NCBI GenBank assembly: GCA_036504595.1
Contig: DASXUX010000085.1
Span: 1-12,763 of the forward strand
Reading direction: 5' to 3'
Length of the DNA stretch: 12,763 nucleotides
Source of the DNA: DASXUX01 sp036504595
GTDB lineage: Bacteria > Planctomycetota > SZUA-567 > H5-PLA8
Each line of letters begins with the position of its first letter. Position 1 is the first letter of the stretch. The position numbers and the translations under genes are program-made. Shown piece by piece: positions 1-6,551 of the stretch. Below the pieces are notes generated by a model. The model was not told the origin of the DNA, made no database searches, and saw only the letters and a list, made by a program, of their open reading frames with translations.

Positions 1-61
1 GCCGGAAGAAAACTCACGCCGAAGAAAACGAAGAACAGCAGAAGAAGAGATTCAAAATTGA

Positions 62-418
62 AGTTGTCGAAGAAGACGAACCAAAGAACACCGCATTTTC
101 AAACCGGCTGGATTACTGCACTACCAGATCGGCGCTGACACAGACAAGCGTTACCCGATGCTCTTCGAGCTGAATCAGCCGCTCGACGAGCTTGAGAGCC
201 TCTTGTTGCACGGTTTTGCGGGCAAAACAATTCGCGTCCGGGACATCTATGAGCAGCACAGTGTTAACCGGCCGTATCTGCTTCGTAATTACAAGGAGGT
301 TCTGAACCAGTTGGAGGCGAAGCACGCAGTCAGCATTGAGCCTCCGGCGAGCAAACGGCCAAGCCGGTCCGGCAGATTGACGCTAAAAGATGAGGCCGCC
401 GTCACCTTTCCGAAATGA
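62..418 (+). pseudogene. TcmP-like three-Cys-motif partner protein, C-terminal part only, probable frameshift
   Basis: Residues read from the ATG at 158 (MLFELNQPLDEL...) resemble the C-terminal winged-helix-like end of three-Cys-motif partner proteins. A short F-A-G-K-T segment is followed by P-Y-L-L-R-N-Y-K-E-V-L-N-Q-L-E and a basic tail ending F-P-K. TcmP proteins are usually around 300 residues or more; only about 100 are readable here. The frame can be extended upstream to 62, where a TGA (59-61) closes it. The reading frame one base over (from position 3) encodes a Glu/Lys-rich stretch that looks protein-like up to about 85-100, so a frameshift near there is likely. The gene also enters from outside the window. 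It lies 9 bases before the Gp37/Gp68 gene, the pairing that gives TcmP its name. The family assignment is from recalled family features. The function is unknown, and this copy is probably inactive. Confidence 0.6.
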
Positions 419-427
419 GACCACTGA

Positions 428-1153
428 ATGGGCACGAACTCGGCAATCGAGTGGACTGAATCCACCTGGAACCCGCTGACCGGCTGCACAAAAGTCAGCC
501 CCGGTTGCGCGCACTGCTATGCGGAGCGCATGTCGCTGCGTCTGAAGGCTATGGGTCAGGCCAACTATGCCAACGGGTTCAAGCTAACGCTGCATGAGAA
601 TGCGCTGCAGATTCCACTGCGTTGGCGCAAGCCAATGATGATTTTCGTGAACTCGATGAGCGATTTATTTCATGACGATGTGCCACTTGAATTCATTAAG
701 CGCGTGTTCAGCGTAATGGAAAAGGCGAAGTGGCATCGTTTTCAGGTACTTACGAAACGGGCAGAGCGTTTGTCGGAGGTGGCGCCGACACTTTCGTGGC
801 CGGACCACCTATGGATGGGCGTAAGCGTCGAGAGCAGTCCATACCGCCACCGCATTGACCTGCTCAGGACGACTCCCGCCAAGGTGAAGTTCCTGTCGCT
901 TGAGCCGCTTCTCGGCCCACTGCCGCGAATGAATCTGCGCGGCATCGATTGGATAATCGTGGGTGGCGAATCAGGTCCCGGTGCGCGACCGATGGATCCT
1001 GCGTGGGTGGCTGACGTACGGGACCAGTGCCAATTTTCAAAAGTGCCGTTCTTCTTCAAACAATGGGGCGGCATCAACAAGAAAAAGGCGGGACGTACTC
1101 TGGATGGCAGGACGTGGGACGAGATGCCGCGGACTGCGAAGCCGTTGGGCTAA
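428..1153 (+). CDS. Phage Gp37/Gp68 family protein (DUF5131, three-Cys-motif protein)
   Basis: The 241-residue product is full length for the family. It opens with the hallmark N-S-A-I-E-W-T-E-S-T-W-N-P-L-T-G-C segment. The three-cysteine motif follows as C20-x6-C27-x2-C30, then Y-A-E-R. Further family blocks are visible: F-V-N-S-M-S-D-L-F-H near residue 74, the F-Q-V-L-T-K-R-A block, L-S-L-E-P-L-L-G-P, W-I-I-V-G-G-E-S-G-P-G-A-R-P, and a C-terminal F-F-K-Q-W-G-G. The clustered cysteines suggest a metal or Fe-S site, but the spacing is not the classical radical-SAM CxxxCxxC, and no biochemical role is established to my knowledge. The family is common on phages and mobile islands. The ATG at 428 is 9 bases after the TcmP-like stop, so the two were probably co-transcribed. 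The ribosome binding site is weak, which suits translational coupling. The gene is intact although its partner appears broken. Confidence 0.9.
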   Translation: MGTNSAIEWTESTWNPLTGCTKVSPGCAHCYAERMSLRLKAMGQANYANGFKLTLHENALQIPLRWRKPMMIFVNSMSDLFHDDVPLEFIKRVFSVMEKAKWHRFQVLTKRAERLSEVAPTLSWPDHLWMGVSVESSPYRHRIDLLRTTPAKVKFLSLEPLLGPLPRMNLRGIDWIIVGGESGPGARPMDPAWVADVRDQCQFSKVPFFFKQWGGINKKKAGRTLDGRTWDEMPRTAKPLG

Positions 1154-1305
1154 AGAACGGCAGTCATCGCAGGCTGCTTGCGGCCGTCAAACATGGCGGC
1201 GGGGTCATTCCTGGCCGGAAACACGCCTTGCGCAGCCCTGCCGTGTTGCAGACCCGAAGGAACTGGCGGCATGGCGCTCTGCAAAGCCATTGCGTTGCCG
1301 AAGCG

Positions 1306-1726
1306 GCTGAACGGCGGAGGCTTCACCTATCTGCTTTGGGGGGCGCGTGGAGAAGTCTTTGCGGCAGTCGCACCGTGCGCCGCGGCGGCATTGATTGGAG
1401 ACGCACCCAATGACCTGCCAGCCGCCTTGGCCAAGCGGATCGAATCATCCAAGAGATCCATGAAAGACATTAAGCCGAAGCCTGTGTTGCACATGGCAGG
1501 CGAAACCGATCCGTTGGTGAAATTCGAGTGGCAGAAGAGGACTATGGACGGGCTCCGGAAGCTAAACGGTTGCGGCGAAGGCAAACCATGGGGCGACCAT
1601 TGCACGCTGTACCCATCCGCGACCGGCACGCCCGTCGTCACATACATTCACCCCGGTGGCCATCAATTCCCGGCCGATGTGCCGTCAGTCATTGTTAAGT
1701 TCTTCAAGGAATTCGCGAAGCCGTAA
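1306..1726 (+). pseudogene. Alpha/beta-hydrolase esterase (PHB-depolymerase/feruloyl-esterase-like), C-terminal half remnant
   Basis: From about 1306 the frame reads N-G-G-G-F-T-Y-L-L-W, then V-F-A-A-V-A-P, K-P-V-L-H-M-A-G-E-T-D-P-L-V-K-F and Y-I-H-P-G-G-H-Q-F-P, ending in K-F-F-K-E-F-A-K-P before the TAA at 1724-1726. This is the second half of a secreted esterase of the polyhydroxybutyrate depolymerase/LpqC type. The acid (Asp in G-E-T-D-P) and the histidine (H-P-G-G-H) regions are kept. The nucleophile-elbow serine expected just before N-G-G is replaced by Leu (K-R-L-N-G-G), and nothing upstream in that frame resembles the missing N-terminal half. The ORF does continue upstream to 1178, but that part looks like random translation, so a breakpoint near 1305 is likely. 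It could once have served with the pectin/hemicellulose enzymes further right; that is inference. Confidence 0.68.
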
Positions 1727-1736
1727 GTGCCTTCAG

Positions 1737-1868
1737 CGGCAGGCTGACGAAGTTGGTTGGATGCGCCACCAGACCACGGTGTATGACCTGTGGAAGATCG
1801 CACAGGTGAAAGGATTGCGATGTGAGGGTCGCCGCGAAGTGGCGGAGCTTTCCGGCAGGTGCTGGATA
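1737..1868 (+). pseudogene. DUF2293 protein, C-terminal remnant
   Basis: The frame starting near 1737 reads R-Q-A-D-E-V-G-W-M-R-H-Q-T-T-V-Y-D, then K-I-A-Q-V-K-G and G-R-R-E-V. This matches the conserved end of DUF2293 proteins as I remember it: an A-W-M-R-H-Q-T-T-A-Y-D block, then V-K-G-x-R-R-E-V-R. There is no start codon with a ribosome binding site, and no upstream part of the family is present. The stretch V-K-G-L-R-C-E-G-R-R-E-V looks like an insertion relative to the family, and the reading runs on into unrelated sequence to a stop at 1890-1892. It lies only about 10 bases after the esterase remnant. An N-terminal fragment of the same family lies at 9512-9895. The function of DUF2293 is unknown. 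Confidence 0.62.
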
Positions 1869-1928
1869 GTCACCGGTGTGGGGTTGCAGTGAACACGCAT
1901 TGCGCGTCACGTCAGGAGGATATCGAGC

Positions 1929-2837
1929 ATGCCAAACTGGGATCAGGTGCTAGAGGAAGTGCGGCGGATGGGCAGTACCTACGACGTGCTGCGCCGAAAG
2001 TACCTGGCGCAATTGCATGCTCTGACGGGACGAAACGTCATCATCTACTACAGCGGATGGCTGCAGAAACCGGGGCTGCCGTTTGCCGGGATTGCTGACG
2101 ACGACAAGAACGGGTTCATGACCACTGTCAACAAGCTGGACCGGAGTAAAGGACTTGACCTTGTCCTTCACACTCCAGGCGGCGAGATTGCCGCAACTGA
2201 GTCGCTTGTTGACTACCTACGCAGCATGTTCGGCACGGATATAAGGGCCATCGTGCCGCAGTTGGCGTTGTCCAGCGGGACAATGATTGCCTGCGCAGGC
2301 AAGTCTATCGTGATGGGAAAGCAGTCTAGCCTGGGTCCTGTTGATCCGCAATTTCACGGCATGTCGGCGCACGGAGTCATTGAAGAGTTCAACAGGGCAT
2401 TCGCGGAGATCAAGCAGGACGCCGCACTCATACCTGTGTGGCAGCCGATCATCGCGAAGTATTCGCCTGCCCTGATTGGTGAATGCCAGAAGGCGATTAC
2501 ATGGTCCGAGCAGCTTGTACGGGAGTGGCTGAAGACAGGCATGCTCAAGGATGATCCTGAGCACGAACAGAAGATCAAACAAATCGTTGCGGACCTAACT
2601 AATCATGCGCTCACGCTTTCGCACGCTCGACATCTGTCTGCAGGAACCTGCATGATGATGGGTTTGGTGATCGAAATGATGGAAGAGAACGACACGTTGC
2701 AGGATGCCATCCTGAGCCTCCACCATGCGTGCATGTTGACGCTAACCCACACGGATGCATTCAAGATCATCGAGAACCACATGGGTGTGGCCTTCATCCA
2801 GCAAGCAAAGGCGGAGTTGGTGCAGGGGCAGAAGTAG
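1929..2837 (+). CDS. SDH-family (SppA/Clp-fold) serine proteinase
   Basis: The 302-residue protein matches the 'SDH family Clp fold serine proteinase' group (serine dehydrogenase proteinase, SppA-related). Signature pieces are L-H-T-P-G-G at about 80-85, the nucleophile region L-A-L-S-S-G-T-M-I at about 112-120 (Ser115 is the likely nucleophile; relatives usually read S-A-G-T), and V-M-G-K-Q-S-S-L-G-P-V-D-P at about 128-140. A helical C-terminal half follows. There is no signal peptide and no convincing transmembrane segment, so it is probably cytosolic, unlike classical SppA. The start at 1929 is supported by an AGGAGG nine bases upstream. It stands alone between remnants on the left and the SGNH hydrolase on the right. 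The family often appears in accessory regions, so a link to the Gp37/Gp68 gene is possible but unproven. A short GC hairpin just after the stop lacks a T tract. Confidence 0.87.
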   Translation: MPNWDQVLEEVRRMGSTYDVLRRKYLAQLHALTGRNVIIYYSGWLQKPGLPFAGIADDDKNGFMTTVNKLDRSKGLDLVLHTPGGEIAATESLVDYLRSMFGTDIRAIVPQLALSSGTMIACAGKSIVMGKQSSLGPVDPQFHGMSAHGVIEEFNRAFAEIKQDAALIPVWQPIIAKYSPALIGECQKAITWSEQLVREWLKTGMLKDDPEHEQKIKQIVADLTNHALTLSHARHLSAGTCMMMGLVIEMMEENDTLQDAILSLHHACMLTLTHTDAFKIIENHMGVAFIQQAKAELVQGQK

Positions 2838-3069
2838 GGCGCTGCGCGCCTGGTTCGACTTTCGCAGCATGGTCGCCCAAGGCGGCTGAACCGAGCGTTG
2901 AAACGCCTGAAGTGACAGCGGTGAGGTTGATGATGGGGCACTACTGCCGACTGTGCGGGCGAATGCGCGCTAACGAAGGATCACGCGGCGCGGGATGTTG
3001 ATCTTGACGTTACGAACGTTGATCACTTGGACCTGGTGGTCGTGACGGCGGCGATGGAAACAGTAGTGA

Positions 3070-3110
3070 TTGGGGCGTGTGGCTGGAGCCCCGCCTGGAG
3101 AGGTGAGTGC
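3070..3110 (+). promoter_or_regulatory. Conserved leader element, copy 1 (upstream of SGNH hydrolase)
   Basis: This ~40-base block ends at the SGNH start codon and includes its ribosome binding site (GGAGAGG, 3097-3103). It matches the block before the GH53 gene (6552-6591) at about 29 of 40 aligned positions. Matches include an identical run GCGTGTGGCT (3075-3084) and GAGAGGT (3098-3104). Several differences keep pairing. GGC 3074-3076 with GCC 3088-3090 corresponds to AGC with GCT in the other copy. The CTGG pair (3083-3086 with 3095-3098) corresponds to CTAG with CTAG. This suggests a structured leader that could mask the ribosome binding site. The alignment was done by eye. Confidence 0.5.
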
Positions 3111-3824
3111 ATGCGCGTTTGGCCCCTGTTGCTGGCAATAATTGTCGCCGTCCTGACGGCGCCCGCATCCGCCGCGCAGCCCGCGGCCGACAACAAGCCA
3201 CTCCGCATCGTCATCCTTGGCGACTCGACCGTATGTGATTACGCCGCCGATTCGCCGATTCGCGGCTGGGGCCAGATGCTCGGCGAGGGGTTTAAGAAGG
3301 CCGTGGCGATCCGCAACCTGGCTGCGTCCGGCCGTAGCACGAAGACCTTTATCAAGGAAGGCCGGTTGAAGAAGGCGTTGGAAGAGCCAGCGGACTTCGC
3401 GCTGATCCAGTTCGGCCACAACGATTCGCACGGCCAAGACCGGCCGGAATCCACCGATGCCGCCACGGACTACAAGGATTTCCTGCGAACGTATGTGGAC
3501 TCGTTCCAGAAGGCTGGCACGAAACCGATCCTCGTCACGCCCATGCACCGACGCACGTTCACGAAGGGGAAACTGACGGAGGAACTGCGGCTTTACGCCG
3601 AGGCGATGAAGGCCGTCGCGGAAGAGAAGAAGGTGCCGGTTGTGGACCTCTACGCGCTGAGCGGCGAACTGTTTGAGAAGCTGGGTGACGAGGGCAGCGC
3701 CGATCTGAGTTGCAGCTCGAAGGACCGCACGCACTTCTCGGAGAAGGGCGCTCGGGCGATGGCGGGGTTGGTGTTGGGCGAACTGGGGAAGATCGAGCCG
3801 CGGCTGCGGGACGCGATGAAATAG
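3111..3824 (+). CDS. Secreted SGNH/GDSL hydrolase, rhamnogalacturonan acetylesterase-like
   Basis: The 237-residue protein has an N-terminal signal peptide: M-R-V-W, a hydrophobic core of about 12 residues, then A-P-A-S-A-A with cleavage near residue 22. All SGNH blocks are in order: block I G-D-S-T with nucleophile Ser39, block II Gly in N-L-A-A-S-G-R-S (about 69-76), block III F-G-H-N-D (101-105), and block V D-R-T-H-F with Asp205 and His208. The G-W-G and G-R-S-T-K-T-F contexts are typical of rhamnogalacturonan acetylesterases, which remove acetyl groups from the pectin backbone outside the cytoplasm. An upstream in-frame ATG at 3027 exists. The start at 3111 is preferred because the signal peptide begins there and GGAGAGG lies 7 bases before it. 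The gene sits directly behind leader copy 1. Its partners in pectin breakdown would be the GH53 galactanase and the six-hairpin protein downstream. Confidence 0.92.
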   Translation: MRVWPLLLAIIVAVLTAPASAAQPAADNKPLRIVILGDSTVCDYAADSPIRGWGQMLGEGFKKAVAIRNLAASGRSTKTFIKEGRLKKALEEPADFALIQFGHNDSHGQDRPESTDAATDYKDFLRTYVDSFQKAGTKPILVTPMHRRTFTKGKLTEELRLYAEAMKAVAEEKKVPVVDLYALSGELFEKLGDEGSADLSCSSKDRTHFSEKGARAMAGLVLGELGKIEPRLRDAMK

Positions 3825-3942
3825 CCTCGACCGGAACGATGCGCTCATGGCATATTTAGTGCGTCACGCCGGTTTGCACATGTAGCCGTGGGCGGACCTC
3901 AAACGGCTGGTGGGACGCAGCCGCCAGAAGTGGAGACACATA

Positions 3943-4353
3943 ATGCCAAAAGGTTGGACGTGGGGTCCGGCGCAGCCGAAGAGCATACCTGATACGGTCC
4001 AGGCCAGCGTGCGGCAACGCATCGAAGCGCACGCAGCGAAGAACTACAGCAGGCGCTACATCCGCCTGGACATCCGCTTTCGCGGCCGGTTCTGTTATGT
4101 GGACGCCTTCAAGGAGCCGGACAAGGGCGACACACCACCTTCGTGGTTCGAGGGAACTGCCGCGCAATGGTTGCAGCAACTGCGCGACACGCCCCTGCAC
4201 CTGATTCGGCTCACGTATATGGGCAATCCCGAGAAGTGGGAACTGGCGTTCTTCACTTACAGCAACGAGAAGTACAGCGAGTGCGTATTTCCGGACGGTA
4301 GTTTTGAGGGCAAGCCGGAGGCAGGGTTCGACACCGGAGCGACGTACTTGTAG
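3943..4353 (+). CDS. Conserved hypothetical protein (136 aa)
   Basis: I do not recognise a named family, but the protein looks real. It opens M-P-K-G-W-T-W-G-P, then has an alternating aromatic/basic stretch (Y-I-R-L-D-I-R-F-R-G-R-F-C-Y-V-D-A-F) that should form beta strands. The C-terminal half contains L-T-Y-M-G, then F-F-T-Y-S-N-E-K-Y and C-V-F-P-D-G-S-F, and it ends F-D-T-G-A-T-Y-L. There is no signal peptide or membrane segment, so it is probably cytosolic. The ATG at 3943 follows a GGAG about 8 bases upstream; an earlier in-frame ATG at 3910 lacks such a site. Similar small proteins are familiar from planctomycete-type genomes (recalled, not checked). It is the first of three same-strand unknowns. 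Confidence 0.72.
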   Translation: MPKGWTWGPAQPKSIPDTVQASVRQRIEAHAAKNYSRRYIRLDIRFRGRFCYVDAFKEPDKGDTPPSWFEGTAAQWLQQLRDTPLHLIRLTYMGNPEKWELAFFTYSNEKYSECVFPDGSFEGKPEAGFDTGATYL

Positions 4354-4390
4354 CAGATGTCATCTCCGACATCGCCACGTGAGGCCCACC

Positions 4391-4888
4391 ATGCGTAAGC
4401 GCCGTGCCCCTTCACTCGCCAGGATGGCAGCCGTCCTGATACGCCGCCTTAGAATCCTCAGTCAGCTCGTTGCGGCGGGGCGCGATGAAAAGTCTTTGGA
4501 TACAGCGTTCTTGGCAGTGCGAGAGCAGTATGGCGATGCTGAAGTTGATTACGTGCTTGCCGTTCTTCGGCGGCAGGCTAACGAATTGGAATTGCTGTCG
4601 GCCAATCTTACGGAAGAACACAGAAGAACGGCATACCGGAATTACGTGTCCCGGTTCCGACGATTCGGCAGTGGGGGACGCCCTCTGACAATCGCCGGTT
4701 GGACTAGGATTGCTCGGGAGCATGCGGAACTCACAATAAAGCTCGGCAGCGGCAAGCTCCCGCCCCAACAGCGCGCTCGTCTCGACCAGGTCTCCGAAAT
4801 GCTGCTTTTCGAAACGATGTTCTGGGACGATTTGATTCCTGACGATCTGCCCGCCGATGTCATCAAGCTGCCCAGGCCGGAGGAGTAG
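4391..4888 (+). CDS. Hypothetical protein (165 aa), helical and charged
   Basis: I do not recognise this protein. From the ATG at 4391 it begins with a strongly basic segment (M-R-K-R-R-A-P). It continues as mostly predicted helix rich in Arg, Glu and Leu, with a short Gly-rich turn (F-G-S-G-G-R-P) near the middle and an acidic end (W-D-D-L-I-P-D-D-L-P). No catalytic motif, signal peptide or membrane segment is visible. The frame is open from 4304, but the extra upstream part overlaps the preceding gene and is Arg/Cys-rich, so the later start is preferred. Its ribosome binding site is weak (GAGG). The stop is six bases from the next start, which indicates an operon with the 85-residue protein. 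The codon pattern is consistent with coding, but a long opposite-strand ORF covers the same region. Confidence 0.58.
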   Translation: MRKRRAPSLARMAAVLIRRLRILSQLVAAGRDEKSLDTAFLAVREQYGDAEVDYVLAVLRRQANELELLSANLTEEHRRTAYRNYVSRFRRFGSGGRPLTIAGWTRIAREHAELTIKLGSGKLPPQQRARLDQVSEMLLFETMFWDDLIPDDLPADVIKLPRPEE

Positions 4889-4894
4889 AGCGGA

Positions 4895-5152
4895 ATGGCG
4901 ATGCCAGGGACACGAAGAGAGGCCGCTGCGCCCTGGCCGAACATCAAGAAGGTCGTGGACGATGGCGCGACGCTCCAAATCCACGAGGGTGGCCATCACC
5001 TGGACATCGCCTCGTTGTACGACGGCGAGCAACTCATCTGCATGTTTCGTTGCGGCCACATGCGTTTCGACGAGATCATGGTGCGGCTGGAGGAGTTGGC
5101 GCAGCGGTACAACGAAACGGGCGAGGCCACGGATGATGTGAACGGGTCGTAA
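4895..5152 (+). CDS. Hypothetical small protein (85 aa)
   Basis: I do not recognise this small protein. Visible features are a central beta-like stretch (A-T-L-Q-I-H-E-G-G-H-H-L-D-I-A-S-L), one C-x-F-R-C-G-H segment that could bind a metal but is too short to call, and a C-terminal amphipathic helix (F-D-E-I-M-V-R-L-E-E-L-A-Q-R-Y). The tail is acidic. A strong GGAGGAG (4879-4885) lies inside the end of the upstream gene, giving a well-spaced start at 4895; the second Met, two codons on, is also possible. The six-base gap and this ribosome binding site suggest co-translation with the 165-residue protein. There is no evidence of a toxin-antitoxin fold beyond size and pairing. Confidence 0.62.
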   Translation: MAMPGTRREAAAPWPNIKKVVDDGATLQIHEGGHHLDIASLYDGEQLICMFRCGHMRFDEIMVRLEELAQRYNETGEATDDVNGS

Positions 5153-5194
5153 CATTGCTTGGGTAAGCACGCGGATCTCAACAGAGGAGCACGC

Positions 5195-6409
5195 ATGCAA
5201 ACGTCTCGTCGTCAGTTCGTGAAAATCGGGGCACTTGCCGCAGGAGCAGTGCTGCTTCGAAGGTTGGCGGCCGATGATGCCGCTACGGACAAACTGAAAG
5301 CCATTCACGATCAACTCGTCACTCACATGACCGACCTGGTTACCCAAGCAAAAGCTCGTCTTGAGAACGGTCCGACGCTGCTCATGCCATGCGTCAGCAA
5401 CACGTACCGCGGCGTCTGGCCGGACGATACGCTGTACCCGCTCATGGCTGTTCCGAGCCTTGCCAAGAAAGATGAACTCTCCGGGGTGTTGTCGTTCCTG
5501 ACTGACAGCATGGCCGATTTGCATTACGTGCCCGACCGCGTCGAAGCCGATGGACTGCCGATTTTGTCTCCAGGGGGATCCGCTTCGCCCCCAATGACCG
5601 ACCGGATGCCGCTGCACCTCCCGGCCGCATGGATCAGACTACTGGATTACTACCGGGGCTTCGGCGCGGAAATACCCCGCAAACAGGAATGGGCCAAGCT
5701 GATTAAGCGAAGCATCGAACGCGTGCCGTTTGCCTGTGGTCTGGCCTACGCCGACCCGCAGAAGCCGCCCATCGGATTTGGCTTTCACGACTCAATTAAG
5801 ATCAGCGGCTTCGAGTTGATGAGCAGTCTGATGCTTTACCGCGGGCTTCAGCGAGCAGTCAAGCTGTTTGAAGGATCCATCGAGCAGACCACGCTGGACC
5901 ACTGGACGCATCTGGCTGACGGGATCCGCTCGAATCTGCACCGCTCATACGATGCACGAATCGGCGGATACGTCGGCGGTTCCCGCCAGGGACACCAGTT
6001 CAGCGTCTGGGCGAACGGCTTGATTTACTCGCTCGCAGATGCACCGGCAAAGCAGAAGATCGTGCAGTTCTACCGAGATAACCGTCAGAAGATTTTCAAG
6101 CTGGGCTGCACACGCCAGATCGCCGAGCCAAGTTGGCAGGGCACTGGCGGCGCGGGCTCCTATCAGAACGGCGGGTTCTGGGCTACGGGCACTGGCTATG
6201 TGCTGCCTGCGATCCATGATCAAGATCCCGGCTTCGCACTCGAACTTGCTGGCGAGTTGGTGGAAAACCTGCCGAAGATCAACTTTGCCGAATGGATTGA
6301 TGCCAACAGCAAGCCCGCGGGCGCCATGAAGTTCCTGGCAAGCGTGGCACTGCCGATTTTGGGAATGAGGAGCATCATGGAACGAAAGCCGCTGATCGAA
6401 TACTTCTGA
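5195..6409 (+). CDS. Tat-exported six-hairpin glycosidase-like protein
   Basis: The 404-residue protein begins with a twin-arginine signal: S4-R-R-Q-F-V-K10, a hydrophobic stretch (I-G-A-L-A-A-G-A-V-L-L) and then L-A-A-D-D. It should therefore be exported folded. The body has features of (alpha/alpha)6-barrel glycosidases: G-V-W-P-D-D-T-L-Y-P near residue 72, helical repeats, Q-F-S-V-W-A-N-G-L-I-Y, and the Q-N-G-G-F-W-A-T-G-T-G-Y block near residue 325, followed by a helix with E-L-A-G-E-L-V. I cannot assign a CAZy family; a role on a pectin-derived oligosaccharide is inferred from the GH53 and SGNH neighbours. The start at 5195 has AGAGGAG five bases upstream and begins the Tat motif; the longer frame from 5159 adds 12 residues without merit. 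The stop is followed by about 180 bases before GH53, so the two are probably transcribed separately. Confidence 0.78.
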   Translation: MQTSRRQFVKIGALAAGAVLLRRLAADDAATDKLKAIHDQLVTHMTDLVTQAKARLENGPTLLMPCVSNTYRGVWPDDTLYPLMAVPSLAKKDELSGVLSFLTDSMADLHYVPDRVEADGLPILSPGGSASPPMTDRMPLHLPAAWIRLLDYYRGFGAEIPRKQEWAKLIKRSIERVPFACGLAYADPQKPPIGFGFHDSIKISGFELMSSLMLYRGLQRAVKLFEGSIEQTTLDHWTHLADGIRSNLHRSYDARIGGYVGGSRQGHQFSVWANGLIYSLADAPAKQKIVQFYRDNRQKIFKLGCTRQIAEPSWQGTGGAGSYQNGGFWATGTGYVLPAIHDQDPGFALELAGELVENLPKINFAEWIDANSKPAGAMKFLASVALPILGMRSIMERKPLIEYF

Positions 6410-6551
6410 TGATCGGCTTATCCCCTCATCATCGTTGCGTGCGGAACCCTAATGGATTGCTGTTGGCAAGCCATCGGGAACGAGTACGTTGTTGGAGCGA
6501 CTGAACAACCAATCATGCTGCGGTGGCGGATGCGCACTATGCTCGCCGCCG

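Noticed and set aside
2838..2850. GC hairpin just after the SDH proteinase stop as a terminator
   Set aside because: The stem is only five pairs with a three-base loop and no T tract follows.
1154..3110. Integron or gene-cassette array (unrelated same-strand genes with short spacers)
   Set aside because: I looked for attC-like paired GTTRRRY/RYYYAAC sites between the genes and found no consistent repeats; there is no integrase and several genes point the other way.
2970..3848. Minus-strand ORF (292 codons)
   Set aside because: It mirrors the SGNH hydrolase gene, which has complete catalytic blocks and a signal peptide. The antisense product is Arg/Leu/Gln-rich. Only its last ~20 codons were kept as a weak remnant observation.
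4391..5152. Toxin-antitoxin pair
   Set aside because: The tight spacing and small sizes fit, but neither protein shows a toxin or DNA-binding antitoxin motif.
4412..5617. Long minus-strand ORF (401 codons)
   Set aside because: It is antisense to three plus-strand genes with good ribosome binding sites and to the Tat signal region. Its product is His/Arg/Gln-rich with no family motif. Treated as a shadow frame.
6409..6445. GATGAT...ATCATC inverted repeat after the six-hairpin gene
   Set aside because: The arms are short and AT-rich with no T tract, so it cannot be called a terminator or operator.
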